Shown in pieces: positions 1 to 8,435 of a DNA stretch of 22,355 nt. The position numbers and the translations under genes are program-made. The DNA lies in assembly GCA_036568605.1 (NCBI GenBank), contig DATCSE010000132.1, positions 1 to 22,355 of the forward strand. Direction: 5' to 3'. Position 1 is the first letter of the stretch, and each line of letters opens with the position of its first letter. Origin of the DNA: DATCSE01 sp036568605 (GTDB lineage Bacteria > Pseudomonadota > Gammaproteobacteria > Burkholderiales > Burkholderiaceae_C). Below the pieces are notes generated by a model, which saw only the letters and a program-made list of their open reading frames with translations, did no database searches and was not told where the DNA came from.

Positions 1-1063
1 GGTCAGGACCCACCTCGAGCTTTGCATTGAGCGGCGTCGTCACGGTACCGGGCGAGAACGTCACGCCGACGTTCAACGTGCGCGGGCTGGACGCCGTCGG
101 CAGCGTCGAGGCCGCCGGCACGGTCGCGCAGTCGCCGCTGAGCGTGTAGGGCGCATCAAGCGTGTAGTGGGTCTTGCCGTCCAGCGGCAGCACGGAGCGG
201 CGGCAGATCTGGATCGAGCTGCCGACGCGGTCCTTGATGGTCACCGTGCTGTTGGCCGTCGTGTTGGGTGCGCTCGTGGTGAACGTCGCGATGCCGTTGG
301 CGGGGACCGTGATCTCGAGCGGCGGCCGGGCGAAGCCCTGCAGCGCGATGCCCGTACGTGCGGGCGGGTCACCGCTCTCGTTGCCCGAGAAGGTGACCGA
401 CAGCGTCGCATCGCGGATGACCGTGGCCCCGGCCGACGGGTGGAAGTTCAAAGTCAGCGTGCAACTCGACGGGTTGTAGATGCCCGCGGTGCTGCTGAGC
501 ACCGCGGCCGGCACCGAGCCGCCGGTGCCCGCGCCTGACAGCCCGCAGCCGGAGACGCTGAAGTCCGCGGCGTCCGTGCCGCTGCGAGACACCGAGAACG
601 ACAGCGCCAGGAAGCGGCTGTTCTGGATCTGCAGTGTCACCGTCGAATCGGTGCCGCCGATGAGCGTGTCGCCGAAGCCCGCCACCGATGTGGGCATCAC
701 GGCGTCGCGCGCATCGACCAGGTACTGCAGGATGTTGCCGAGCTCGGTGTTGTCCTCCGGGTCTGGGGTCAGCGTGGCGAGGGCCGACATCGTGCCGTTG
801 ACGCCGTTGATGTGATTGGCCAGATCCGTGCGGCTGCTGAGCCAGCTTCCGGATGCCGACAGATCGATGCGCCGCGTCAGCACGCGCGAATCGAGCGGTG
901 TCGAGAATCTCGGCGTGAGGCCCACGGGGCTGCCATGGCAGCCCGCGCAGTTGTTCTTCCAGTAGGTGGGCGTATCGCTGGCATGTGCCGGCATCGCGAA
1001 CAGCGTCGCCGACATGAGCGCCCATGCGATCGCGGCATGCCTCATCGTCGCAAGAACTCGCAT
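1..1063 (-). CDS. Secreted one-haem c-type cytochrome with Ig-like repeats (3' end outside window)
   Basis: The minus-strand frame is open from an ATG at 1063 to the window edge, giving 354 codons with no stop. Residues 1-28 look like a Sec signal peptide: a hydrophobic run, then AHA before the predicted cleavage. A single haem-attachment motif CAGCH lies at residues 39-43. Met92 (GTMSAL) is a possible distal haem ligand in a small class I cytochrome domain of about 95 residues. From about residue 125 the protein is beta-rich, Ser/Thr/Gly-rich and resembles repeated 'choice-of-anchor D'/HYDIN-type Ig folds (FGDTLIGGTDSTVTLQIQN; DFSVSGCG). The ATG at 1063 is preceded by a purine-rich GAGGGAGG; a second ATG at 1045 has no such site. 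It starts 29 nt after the OmpA lipoprotein gene and is probably the third gene of that operon. The product should be periplasmic or extracellular. Its electron-transfer partner is unknown. Confidence 0.8.
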   Translation of the reverse strand, partial: MRVLATMRHAAIAWALMSATLFAMPAHASDTPTYWKNNCAGCHGSPVGLTPRFSTPLDSRVLTRRIDLSASGSWLSSRTDLANHINGVNGTMSALATLTPDPEDNTELGNILQYLVDARDAVMPTSVAGFGDTLIGGTDSTVTLQIQNSRFLALSFSVSRSGTDAADFSVSGCGLSGAGTGGSVPAAVLSSTAGIYNPSSCTLTLNFHPSAGATVIRDATLSVTFSGNESGDPPARTGIALQGFARPPLEITVPANGIATFTTSAPNTTANSTVTIKDRVGSSIQICRRSVLPLDGKTHYTLDAPYTLSGDCATVPAASTLPTASSPRTLNVGVTFSPGTVTTPLNAKLEVGPD

Positions 1064-1092
1064 GGCCCTCCCTCGGCGATCCGCGCCAGTCG

Positions 1093-2409
1093 TCACACGC
1101 AATCCACGACCCGAAACTCCACCCGCCGATCCAGCGCATCCCGCACGTCATCGGTCCCCAACCCCACCAGCGCCTCGCGCGAGCCCATGCCGGCCGCGCT
1201 CAGTTTCGCCGCGAGCGCGCGGTTGTCGCGCTCCAGCATGCGCTGCACGGCCTCGGCGCGCTGGCGCGACAGAGTCTCGTTGCCGCGCGCGCTGCCGGTG
1301 CGGCTGGTGTGGCCGACGACGCGCACGCACGACGGCGTGTTGCCGGCCTTCTGCGCGATGGAGGCCACCCACATGCTGTATTGCTGCGGCAGGTCGCCGA
1401 TCGCGTTGAACTGCGTCTTGCCGGGCTGGAACAGCAGCTTGACCGGCAGGCGCTTCTGCTCGAGGCCGGACTCGACCAGCTTGCCGAACGCATCGCGCGC
1501 CGCGTCGCGCTGGCCGAGCTGCCAGCTCGTGATGTACAGGCCGTTGAGCACGCGCAGGTCGCCGGGGTCGGCGAGCGGCTCTGCCTCCTTGTAGAGCTTG
1601 TTCGCGAGCGGAACCTGGCCGCCGTCGTACGCAATGATCGCCTCGTTGAGGATCGCCGCGGCCGGCAGCCGCGCGAGGTAGTCGGGGTCGGCCGCGTCGC
1701 CGATCTTGGTGTTGATCTGGCACGAGTTGATGTAGCCCAGCACGGTCTTGTCCTTGTGCCAGGTCGGGCTGTCCTGGTAGTACTTCAGCGGCTCGGGGTT
1801 GACCGAGTCGACCGTCGCGCGGTCGAGCTGCTTCGCGACGACCTTGCCGGTGCGCAGGTCGATCAGCGTGAGCCAGACGCGGAACGCATCGGGCACCGTG
1901 TCGATCGCGCGCTCGACGGTCACCGGCGTCAGCGTGCCGATCAGCAGCAGCGGCCGCTGCGCCAGCGCCTCGCGGGTCAGCGGCTTGACCGACCACTTCG
2001 CGTTGCGGCTTTTCGCGATCGACTCGAGCTGCTCGCCCATCTTCACGGTGCTGACGGTCTGCGCGCCGGTGTTCGCATCGATCAGCGGGTCGACGACCAG
2101 CACGCGCGCTTCGCTGCCGACCTGCGGCGCGGCCTGCGCGAAGAGCTGCTGTCCGGCGCGGGCGATCGCGTCCTCGAACTTGATCGGGGCGGGGGCGACG
2201 AAGGCGTTGACCGCGGGCTGTGGCGCAGGGCTGGCGGCGGCGACCACGGGCTGCGGTGCCGGCACGGCCGCAGCGGCTGCCGCCGCCGGTGCTGGCGCAT
2301 TCGCGGTCGCCGCCGTAGGAGCAGGGCCACCGCCAGGACTCGCGCAACCTGCCAGCACGACCAGCGCCGTCAGCATGCGCCAGGCCGCGCGTGGGTCTCG
2401 AACATTCAT
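1093..2409 (-). CDS. OmpA/MotB-domain outer-membrane lipoprotein
   Basis: The gene encodes 438 residues. A short hydrophobic signal with lipobox LAGC puts the lipidated cysteine at residue 22. It is followed by an Ala/Pro-rich linker (about 23-76). The middle (about 77-320) starts with a FEDAIARAGQQLFAQA helix and a VLVVDPLID strand, and ends in a TPR-like helical stretch. Residues about 322-438 form an OmpA-like C-terminal domain (VKLLFQPGKTQF; ETLSRQRAEAVQRML; RRVEFRVVD). Such domains normally bind peptidoglycan, so the protein probably tethers the outer membrane to the cell wall. The usual binding Asp of the GHTD motif is Ser369 here (GHTSRTG), while Arg384 is retained. The start is supported by GAGGTGA four bases upstream, overlapping the stop of the upstream gene, so translation is probably coupled. 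OmpA-domain lipoproteins occur in many T6SS loci, but this one is not recognisably TssL or TagL because it lacks a membrane anchor of that kind. Confidence 0.85.
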   Translation of the reverse strand: MNVRDPRAAWRMLTALVVLAGCASPGGGPAPTAATANAPAPAAAAAAAVPAPQPVVAAASPAPQPAVNAFVAPAPIKFEDAIARAGQQLFAQAAPQVGSEARVLVVDPLIDANTGAQTVSTVKMGEQLESIAKSRNAKWSVKPLTREALAQRPLLLIGTLTPVTVERAIDTVPDAFRVWLTLIDLRTGKVVAKQLDRATVDSVNPEPLKYYQDSPTWHKDKTVLGYINSCQINTKIGDAADPDYLARLPAAAILNEAIIAYDGGQVPLANKLYKEAEPLADPGDLRVLNGLYITSWQLGQRDAARDAFGKLVESGLEQKRLPVKLLFQPGKTQFNAIGDLPQQYSMWVASIAQKAGNTPSCVRVVGHTSRTGSARGNETLSRQRAEAVQRMLERDNRALAAKLSAAGMGSREALVGLGTDDVRDALDRRVEFRVVDCV

Positions 2410-2413
2410 ACGG

Positions 2414-4681
2414 TCACCTCTTGGCGTAAGCCGGATCGGGCAGCGGCGTCACGCAGCCCAGGTACTGCTGCATCAGCGCCGCAAGGGCCGGGTCGGCCTG
2501 GATGCGGTCGGCGAGGCGGTCGCGCGAGATCAGCGCGTTCGGCATCGACGCGTTGATCGCGACATCCATCGAGCCGCCGCAGAAGTGGTCATGCGTCGTC
2601 GGGTTGTTGATCACGCTGGTGACGCGGCTGTCCCAGTCGAAGCGCGCGTTGTCCGAACCCATCGCCGCATGGCAGGTCCGGCACACGCCGCCGACCACTT
2701 CGCGATAGAGCTTGGACGCCCCCGGCTGGGTGGCCTCGGCTTGCTGCCAGGCATCGGGGACGTACTGCTTGTTCAGCGTGGTGGTCGTGCCGTTGGCATA
2801 CCAGCCGTCGATCAGCTTGGAGATCGACTGGTTGCTCGCGTACTGGTCGGTCGCCTTCACGAGCATGTTCAGGTCGTGGATCGCCTGGCTCTGCTCGGCT
2901 TCCGACAACCCGCTGCCGCTGCCGAACAGGTAGTTGCCGGTGTCGAACGGCAGGAAGCCCGCGCCCAGGTACGGCGACGGCATGCTGCTGCTCGCGAAGC
3001 GGCCGTTGTACTGCGTGCCGGCGTGGCACGCGACGCACGCGCCGGGCATGTACTTCTCGCCGCGGCCATCGAGGTTGATCGACGGGAGCAGTGCGCCATC
3101 GGGCCCGAAGGTCAGGAACTTCGTGAACGGCCGGCCGCCGTTGACGCCCGGCGAGGTCGACCACTCCATCGCAACGCAGGCCACCTGCTTCTGGTCCGAC
3201 AGCCCCGTGTCTATCCTGCTGTCGACCTCCTCCTGGGTGGCACCGTCCGGCCCCGGATGGTTGCAGACGTAGAACGCGATGTCGTCGGCCGCAGCCTGGG
3301 TCGCATACATGCGGCGCACGAGGTTCAGGTCCATGCGGTTGATGTAGACCGCGGCGACCTCGGTGTTGCCGTTCGTGTAGGGCTTGAGCTTGTGGGCGCG
3401 CTTCCAGTCGTCCAGCGAGATCGGATCCTGCAGGTTGCCCTGCGTGTCGCAGCCGCCGGCCGCGCCGATCGCCTGGTAATACCGGCAGGCGCTGAGCCTG
3501 GTGTCGTGCCCCTTGTAGACCAGGAACTGGCGCCAGCCGGGCAGGCTGGTCGACGTGCCGGTTTCGGGCACGATCATCTGCCCGCGCACGTTGCCGTCGG
3601 GGCCGTTCGCGACCATCTTCACGAGCGTGGGCGGCGCGTTGGCGATCTGGTGCGACAGCTCGATCGGCGATGAGCTGACATAGCCGAGCGGGTCAGGCGA
3701 TGCAGGCACGGTCAGCGTCGTGCTGTAGCCCTCGCAGCTCACCTTGAGCTGATACTGGCCGTGTGCCAGCACGGCTGCATCGATGGCGTAGTCGCCGAAG
3801 CGGTTGACCCGGGTCGGCGCCGCGAGCGCCGTGCCGTCGGCCTGCAACAGCTGCACGGTCGCGGCGCTCTGCAGCCCGAAGAACTCGTTCTGCTCGCCGC
3901 AGGCCGCGCCTTTGTTCAACGCGACATGCCCGAACAGGCGCAGGTTGCGCGCGGCGGTCAATGGCGGCAACGCGCTGCGCACGCTGAGCGGGTCGGTCGG
4001 TGCGACCGCGAACGTGTAGGCGCCGCCGGGGGCGCAATCGCCGACCGGCGCGCCCGCCGTTGTCGCGCACTTCATCGTGTAGGTGCCTGCCGGCAGGTCG
4101 GGCAGGCTGAGCTCGCCGCTCAGGTCGGTGATGCCGCTGAACACGACACTGCCGCCCTGCTCGATCTGCACCTGCACATCGGGCAGATAGACCTTGCGCT
4201 CGACGCGCGCGCCGTTGGCGTCGGCGAAGTTCAGCGTGTCGGCCGACGCGAAGCGCAGCCGCCCCGCACTCGACGCCGTGCTCGTGATCGCCGGCGCGGC
4301 CCGCGTGATCGCCGCGCGCGGCGGCGGCGTCGTATTCAACGCATCGGTCGCGACCGCGTACTGCTGCTCGACATAACCGCCCTTGCCGTCGGACACCACG
4401 ACGTACGCGAAGTGCAGCCCGGGTCCGTCGGGCATGGTCCACACGGTCTGCGGCGAGTCGCGGTTCTCGATGCTGCCGGCGGTCACGCGCCACTGGTAGT
4501 GCAGCGCATCGCCGTCGGCGTCGTTCGCTTCGACGCTCAGATAGGTCTTGTTGGGCCCGCTGTCCTGCGCGTTGCCGGTGCTGCCTCCGCCACCGCACGA
4601 CACCATCGCCCAGGCCACCCCGCCGGCAACCACCAGCGCGGCGACCCGGTGCGTACGGCGCGACTGTTGTCGCCGTTCCAT
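2414..4681 (-). CDS. PKD-like lipoprotein with two c-type haem motifs
   Basis: The frame encodes 755 residues from the ATG at 4681, which is preceded by GAGAGGGG. An in-frame ATG at 4729 would add 16 residues before the signal peptide and is less likely. The N-terminus is a basic, hydrophobic signal with a lipobox ending AMVSC, giving lipidated Cys29 followed by a Gly-rich stretch. Residues about 45-113 resemble a PKD/cadherin-like fold (DADGDALHYQWRV; VVVSDGKGGY). Residues about 150-345 hold one or two carboxypeptidase-regulatory-like beta domains (GELSLPDLPAGTYTMKC; GQYQLKVSCEGY). The C-terminal half carries two haem-attachment motifs, CVACH (549-553) and CRTCH (667-671), in otherwise unrecognised sequence. 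It is likely an outer-membrane or surface dihaem cytochrome lipoprotein. It leads a minus-strand operon, with the OmpA lipoprotein gene starting 4 nt after its stop. Substrate and redox partner cannot be inferred. Confidence 0.8.
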   Translation of the reverse strand: MERRQQSRRTHRVAALVVAGGVAWAMVSCGGGGSTGNAQDSGPNKTYLSVEANDADGDALHYQWRVTAGSIENRDSPQTVWTMPDGPGLHFAYVVVSDGKGGYVEQQYAVATDALNTTPPPRAAITRAAPAITSTASSAGRLRFASADTLNFADANGARVERKVYLPDVQVQIEQGGSVVFSGITDLSGELSLPDLPAGTYTMKCATTAGAPVGDCAPGGAYTFAVAPTDPLSVRSALPPLTAARNLRLFGHVALNKGAACGEQNEFFGLQSAATVQLLQADGTALAAPTRVNRFGDYAIDAAVLAHGQYQLKVSCEGYSTTLTVPASPDPLGYVSSSPIELSHQIANAPPTLVKMVANGPDGNVRGQMIVPETGTSTSLPGWRQFLVYKGHDTRLSACRYYQAIGAAGGCDTQGNLQDPISLDDWKRAHKLKPYTNGNTEVAAVYINRMDLNLVRRMYATQAAADDIAFYVCNHPGPDGATQEEVDSRIDTGLSDQKQVACVAMEWSTSPGVNGGRPFTKFLTFGPDGALLPSINLDGRGEKYMPGACVACHAGTQYNGRFASSSMPSPYLGAGFLPFDTGNYLFGSGSGLSEAEQSQAIHDLNMLVKATDQYASNQSISKLIDGWYANGTTTTLNKQYVPDAWQQAEATQPGASKLYREVVGGVCRTCHAAMGSDNARFDWDSRVTSVINNPTTHDHFCGGSMDVAINASMPNALISRDRLADRIQADPALAALMQQYLGCVTPLPDPAYAKR

Positions 4682-4861
4682 AGGCCCCTCTCGACGCAAG
4701 CGCACGCACCCCGGGAAGGAGCACGGCATGGTTCTGCGCGGCAGTGTGGCGTCGGGACGCGCGCGGCCAAAGTTACCGAAGTCACTCGGCGTCGTTCATC
4801 CTAGGGACGTTCCGGCCGATCTGCGGCGCGCGAGCAACGCTTGGAACGCGGCGCCTAGGCG
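4682..4861. other. Intergenic region upstream of the lipoprotein operon
   Basis: This 180-bp gap separates the Ser/Thr kinase gene from the cytochrome lipoprotein gene. It has less biased base composition than the genes and probably holds the promoter of the minus-strand lipoprotein operon. No good -35/-10 pair is visible. A perfect 10-bp palindrome CGCCTAGGCG (4852-4861) abuts the kinase stop codon. It has no following T-run, so it is not a convincing terminator. Confidence 0.4.
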
Positions 4862-6559
4862 TCAGCGGCAGTTCAGCGCCTTCGCACGTTGCAGCAGTTC
4901 GGGCCGGGTCTCGCCCAGCGACAGGCGCTGGTAGATCTGCGCGCACTCGGCGTTGCGCGCCGCGACGTCGGCCTTGGCCTCGGCCGATGCGTCGGGCTTG
5001 CCCGGGGTTCGCGGCGGGCGATCGTGTTTGGTGGTGGTCACCGGGCCGGCGGTCGTCCCGGCCGCCTCGGTGCCCGGTGTCACCAGGATCGGTGGCGGCT
5101 TTGCCTCGGCCGGCGGCGGCAACACGACGGGCGATGCCGCGTTGTCGGCCGGCGCCACGACAGCGCTCTTGTTCGCCTCGACGGCCGGCGTCGCGCTGGC
5201 AGCGCCCGCGAACGCCGGCGCGGAGGCGGAGGTTGTTGCCCCGACGTCGGGCGCCGTGGCATGCGGCGTTGTCGTCGGCATCGGCGCCGGCGTCGGTCGC
5301 ATCACCCACCAGATCGCCGCCGCCGCGGCCACCAGCGCCACGGTCGCGCCCAGGCCCAGCACGAGACCGCGGCGTGAGGTCGTGGGGGTGGTGGTGATGA
5401 CGCTCGTGCCGGTGTCGCTCGACACCGTCCGAGGCCCCGTCTTCGCAACCGGCTCGGGCGGCTTCGTGCCGGACGATGTCGGCGGAGGCGGTGCCGCGGT
5501 GCGCAGCGGCATGCGTGCATCGGTCCGCGGCAGGATCACGGTCAGATCGTTGTCGACCGGCGGCTCGGTCAGCAGCGTCATCGTGCGCGGCGCGCTATCT
5601 ATGCCCAGGTCGCGCCGCAGCTCGCCTATCGTCTGCGTGCGCCCTTCGGGTTGCACGATCAGCGCCCGGTCGATCGCCTGCAGGAAGCCGGCGCTGTAGC
5701 GGCCGGCCGCGGCCTGCGCCAGCGGCAGATAGGCGTCGGCCACCATGCGGCCGACCGCCGGCGGCGGGATCTTGCCGGTCACCGCCCAATAGACGGTCGC
5801 GGCCAGCGCATAGACGTCGGTCCACGGGCCCTGCTTCATGCCCGGCACCTCGGCGTACTGCTCGAGCGGCGCGTACCCCGGCTTCAGGATCACGGTCAGC
5901 GCCTGCGTCATGTCGCCGATCACGCGGCGTGCGGCGCCGAAGTCCAGCAGCAGCGGCTTGCCGCCATCGGCCAGCAGCATGATGTTGTCGGGCGCGATGT
6001 CGCGGTGGTAGCAGTGCGCCTCGTGGATCACGTTCAGCGCGGCAGTCAGCGGCGTCAGCAGGCGGATCAGCCAGTCCTCGTCGGGCCGCTGCGGCATCGC
6101 GCGCACCGTGTCCTTCAGGGTCACGCCGTCGTACAGCGGCATCACGAGGTACGCGGTGCCGTTCGCTTCCCAGAAGCGGTAGACCTTGACCAGCGCCGGG
6201 TGATCGAACTGCGCGAGCAGCTTGGCCTCGTTGATGAAGCTCTTCAGCCCGGCCTCGAAGGTCTCGCGGTGGCGGTCCGAGCGCGGCCGGATCTGCGTGG
6301 GCCCGGTGCGCGCGGCCAGCGACCCCGGCATGTACTCCTTGACCGCGACCTTGCGGTCCAGCGAATGGTCCCACGCGAGGTAGACGATGCTGAAGCCGCC
6401 TTCGCCGATGCGCCCGATCAGCTCGAACTCGTCGAGCCGCGTGCCGATGGGCAGCGCATGCGAGTCTTCCTCCGGCGGCCGCGGCGCCGCGCCGGCGAGG
6501 GCCGAGGCGCCAGGCGGCACGGTGCGGCGTTGAACCTGCGTGCGATCGTCCTCGTCCAT
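4862..6559 (-). CDS. Membrane-anchored serine/threonine protein kinase (PpkA-like role)
   Basis: This is a 565-residue Hanks-type kinase. The domain spans about residues 44-320: Gly-rich loop GEGGFS (52-57), ATP-binding Lys74 in VAVKEY, catalytic HRD at 185-187 with Asn192, and metal-binding DFG with Asp206. The activation segment ends in GYAPLEQY rather than a classical APE. The catalytic-loop Lys that normally follows HRD by two residues is Ala189 (HRDIAPDN), as seen in some bacterial kinases. A Pro/Thr-rich linker leads to one membrane helix (about 399-420). Beyond it lies a low-complexity Ala/Pro/Thr tail, then a short conserved-looking end (NAECAQIYQRLSLGE, residues 537-551). The kinase should face the cytoplasm. 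It starts 12 nt after the hybrid histidine kinase gene with only a weak ribosome site. By analogy with PpkA of the P. aeruginosa H1-T6SS it may control T6SS activity post-translationally. That role is inferred from position alone. Confidence 0.88.
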   Translation of the reverse strand: MDEDDRTQVQRRTVPPGASALAGAAPRPPEEDSHALPIGTRLDEFELIGRIGEGGFSIVYLAWDHSLDRKVAVKEYMPGSLAARTGPTQIRPRSDRHRETFEAGLKSFINEAKLLAQFDHPALVKVYRFWEANGTAYLVMPLYDGVTLKDTVRAMPQRPDEDWLIRLLTPLTAALNVIHEAHCYHRDIAPDNIMLLADGGKPLLLDFGAARRVIGDMTQALTVILKPGYAPLEQYAEVPGMKQGPWTDVYALAATVYWAVTGKIPPPAVGRMVADAYLPLAQAAAGRYSAGFLQAIDRALIVQPEGRTQTIGELRRDLGIDSAPRTMTLLTEPPVDNDLTVILPRTDARMPLRTAAPPPPTSSGTKPPEPVAKTGPRTVSSDTGTSVITTTPTTSRRGLVLGLGATVALVAAAAAIWWVMRPTPAPMPTTTPHATAPDVGATTSASAPAFAGAASATPAVEANKSAVVAPADNAASPVVLPPPAEAKPPPILVTPGTEAAGTTAGPVTTTKHDRPPRTPGKPDASAEAKADVAARNAECAQIYQRLSLGETRPELLQRAKALNCR

Positions 6560-6571
6560 GGTCCGCTGAAT

Positions 6572-8413
6572 TTAGCTCAAGCCCTTCAGCACGTTGAACA
6601 ACTCTTTTGGCGGAACCGGCTTGAACAGGACGATGTGCCCGCTTTCGTGGATCCGCTGCACCTGCGCCGGCGCGGTGTCGCCGGTCACCAGCACCGCCGG
6701 CACCGTGTAGCCGCACAGCGCGCGGATCTGCGCGATCGCGGCGATGCCGTCCTCGCCGCCGCGCAGCCGCAGGTCGCTGAGGATGATGTCTATCGTGCTG
6801 TCGTGGTTCAGCACCGCGTGGCGCGCTTCGGCTACGGTCGCAACCGCGAGCACCGTGTAGCCCCAGTGGCGCAACTGCTCCGAGACGCTCGCGCGTATCG
6901 CCTCCTCGTCGTCGAGGAACAGGATCGTGCGGGTGTCGTCTATGCGCGTCGGCACGGTCTCGGAGCCGACCGTGAACTCGTCCATCGCCTCCAGGTCCGA
7001 GCCCTTGATCCAGATCCGGAACAGGCTGCCGCAGCCGACCCGCGACTGCACCGTGAGCTTGTGCCCGAGCAGCAGCGTCAGCCGCGAGACGATGGCCAGG
7101 CCGATGCCCAGCCCCTTGTTGCGGTCGCGCTCCGGATTCGCGATCTGATAGAACTCGGCGAAGATCTTCGGCAGCTCGGCCTCGGGGATGCCGATGCCGC
7201 TGTCCCACACCTCGACGTTGATGCCGCCGCGCCAGTTGCGCGCGAGCACGACCACGCCGCCGTCCCGGCAATAGGTCAGCGCGTTGTGGATCAGGTTCGC
7301 GAGCGCGCGCTCGAGCAGCTGCGGGTCGCTGCGCACGATCTTGCCGCCCGGCTTGAAGCGCAGCTGCAACCCGGCCGCCTCGGCCTGCCCGCCGAAGCTC
7401 ATCTGCAGGCGGCGGAACAAGTCGCGCAGCGGGAACGCCTGGGGATGCGGCTCGATCGCCTGCGCGTCGAGCTTGGAGACATCGAGGATCGCGTTGAACG
7501 ATTTGTCCAGCGCCTCGATGGACCGCATCATGTTGAAGATCACTGGCTGGTCGACTGTCCTGGCCAGGCGCTTCTCGAGCGTCGAGCCGAAGAAGCTCAG
7601 CGCATGCAGCGGCTGGCGCAGGTCGTGGCTGGCGGCGGCGAGGAAGCGGCTCTTGTCCAGGCTCGCCTGCTCGGTCAGCTCGATCTGGTGGTTGAGCCGG
7701 CGCACCAGCGCCGCGTTCTCGAACTGCGCGCGCAGCGCGGTCGACAGCGTGTGGTTCTGCGCGAGCACGAACTTCAGGTTGACCGCGATGAACACCGTCG
7801 CGAGCAGCACGAGTCCGAGGTAGCCGACATCGTCGCCGCCGCGCATCAGCAGCACGAGCGGGATCGGCACGGTCAGCGGCAGCAGCCACAGGAACACCGA
7901 GACGCGGTCCGGCGCGATGCCGGAGATGCCGGTCACCGCGGTGCCGAGCAGCACCAGCAGCATCAGCGCCGCGTACGTGAGGTCGTCCGGCGGCAGGAAC
8001 AGCACCGGCGCCAGCCCCCAGGCCACGCTGACCGCGAGCAGGCTCGCCCGGTAGCGGCGCAGCCACAGTGCCGGCTCGCGCTGGCGCGCCCGGGTGTGCC
8101 GGAACGCGAACACGACGCCCAACCGCACGCTCTGCGCCACATGGATCATGACCGCCCAGGCCAGCACGATGGCCGCGGGGTGGTGCTGGTAGAACAGCAT
8201 CCACAGGATCATCGCGGTCACGAAGCTGCCGGCCGCCGCAGTCAGCGCGTTCTCGTAGAGGCGCTCGACTTCGGCGCGCAGCATCTCCTGTTCGATGCCC
8301 GGCCCCGCGAACGCCGCCTCGTCGCCGATCGCGGCGTCCGCATGCGCCGGCGCACGCACCTGCTCGATCGTGAGGCGGCCCCGCCGGACCCGGAGCTCAG
8401 CGCGTTCGGCCAC
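6572..8413 (-). CDS. Hybrid sensor histidine kinase with C-terminal receiver
   Basis: The protein has 613 residues from a GTG at 8413. The AGGAGGG upstream lies 13 nt from that GTG, so an in-frame CTG closer to it is an alternative start. Six hydrophobic segments (about 60-76, 81-104, 122-140, 145-167, 171-190, 196-218) make the sensory region, with no large periplasmic domain. The HisKA box is ASHDLRQPLH with phospho-acceptor His263. The ATPase domain shows the N box (LANLIHNALTY), G1 (DSGIGIP, 404-410) and G2 (GLGIGLA, 434-440). The C-terminal receiver (about 496-613) has acidic DDEE (501-504), phospho-Asp547 in LSDL and Lys598. The receiver suggests a phosphorelay or feedback switch rather than direct DNA binding. 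It lies 22 nt after the response regulator gene and 12 nt before the Ser/Thr kinase gene, all probably co-transcribed. The signal sensed is unknown. Confidence 0.9.
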   Translation of the reverse strand: MAERAELRVRRGRLTIEQVRAPAHADAAIGDEAAFAGPGIEQEMLRAEVERLYENALTAAAGSFVTAMILWMLFYQHHPAAIVLAWAVMIHVAQSVRLGVVFAFRHTRARQREPALWLRRYRASLLAVSVAWGLAPVLFLPPDDLTYAALMLLVLLGTAVTGISGIAPDRVSVFLWLLPLTVPIPLVLLMRGGDDVGYLGLVLLATVFIAVNLKFVLAQNHTLSTALRAQFENAALVRRLNHQIELTEQASLDKSRFLAAASHDLRQPLHALSFFGSTLEKRLARTVDQPVIFNMMRSIEALDKSFNAILDVSKLDAQAIEPHPQAFPLRDLFRRLQMSFGGQAEAAGLQLRFKPGGKIVRSDPQLLERALANLIHNALTYCRDGGVVVLARNWRGGINVEVWDSGIGIPEAELPKIFAEFYQIANPERDRNKGLGIGLAIVSRLTLLLGHKLTVQSRVGCGSLFRIWIKGSDLEAMDEFTVGSETVPTRIDDTRTILFLDDEEAIRASVSEQLRHWGYTVLAVATVAEARHAVLNHDSTIDIILSDLRLRGGEDGIAAIAQIRALCGYTVPAVLVTGDTAPAQVQRIHESGHIVLFKPVPPKELFNVLKGLS

Positions 8414-8435
8414 CGTGCGCAGCAGGCCCTCCTGC

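Noticed and set aside
4682..4729. Upstream ATG (4729) as the start of the cytochrome lipoprotein
   Set aside because: It adds residues ahead of the signal peptide and lacks a ribosome site in the minus direction, whereas 4681 has GAGAGGGG.
4852..4861. Palindrome at the kinase gene stop as a terminator
   Set aside because: The stem is only five base pairs and there is no T-run on either strand.
4728..4934. 68-codon plus-strand frame with AAGGAG six bases before its ATG
   Set aside because: It runs antisense into the 3' end of the kinase gene, its codon third positions are not GC-biased, and the protein resembles nothing I know.
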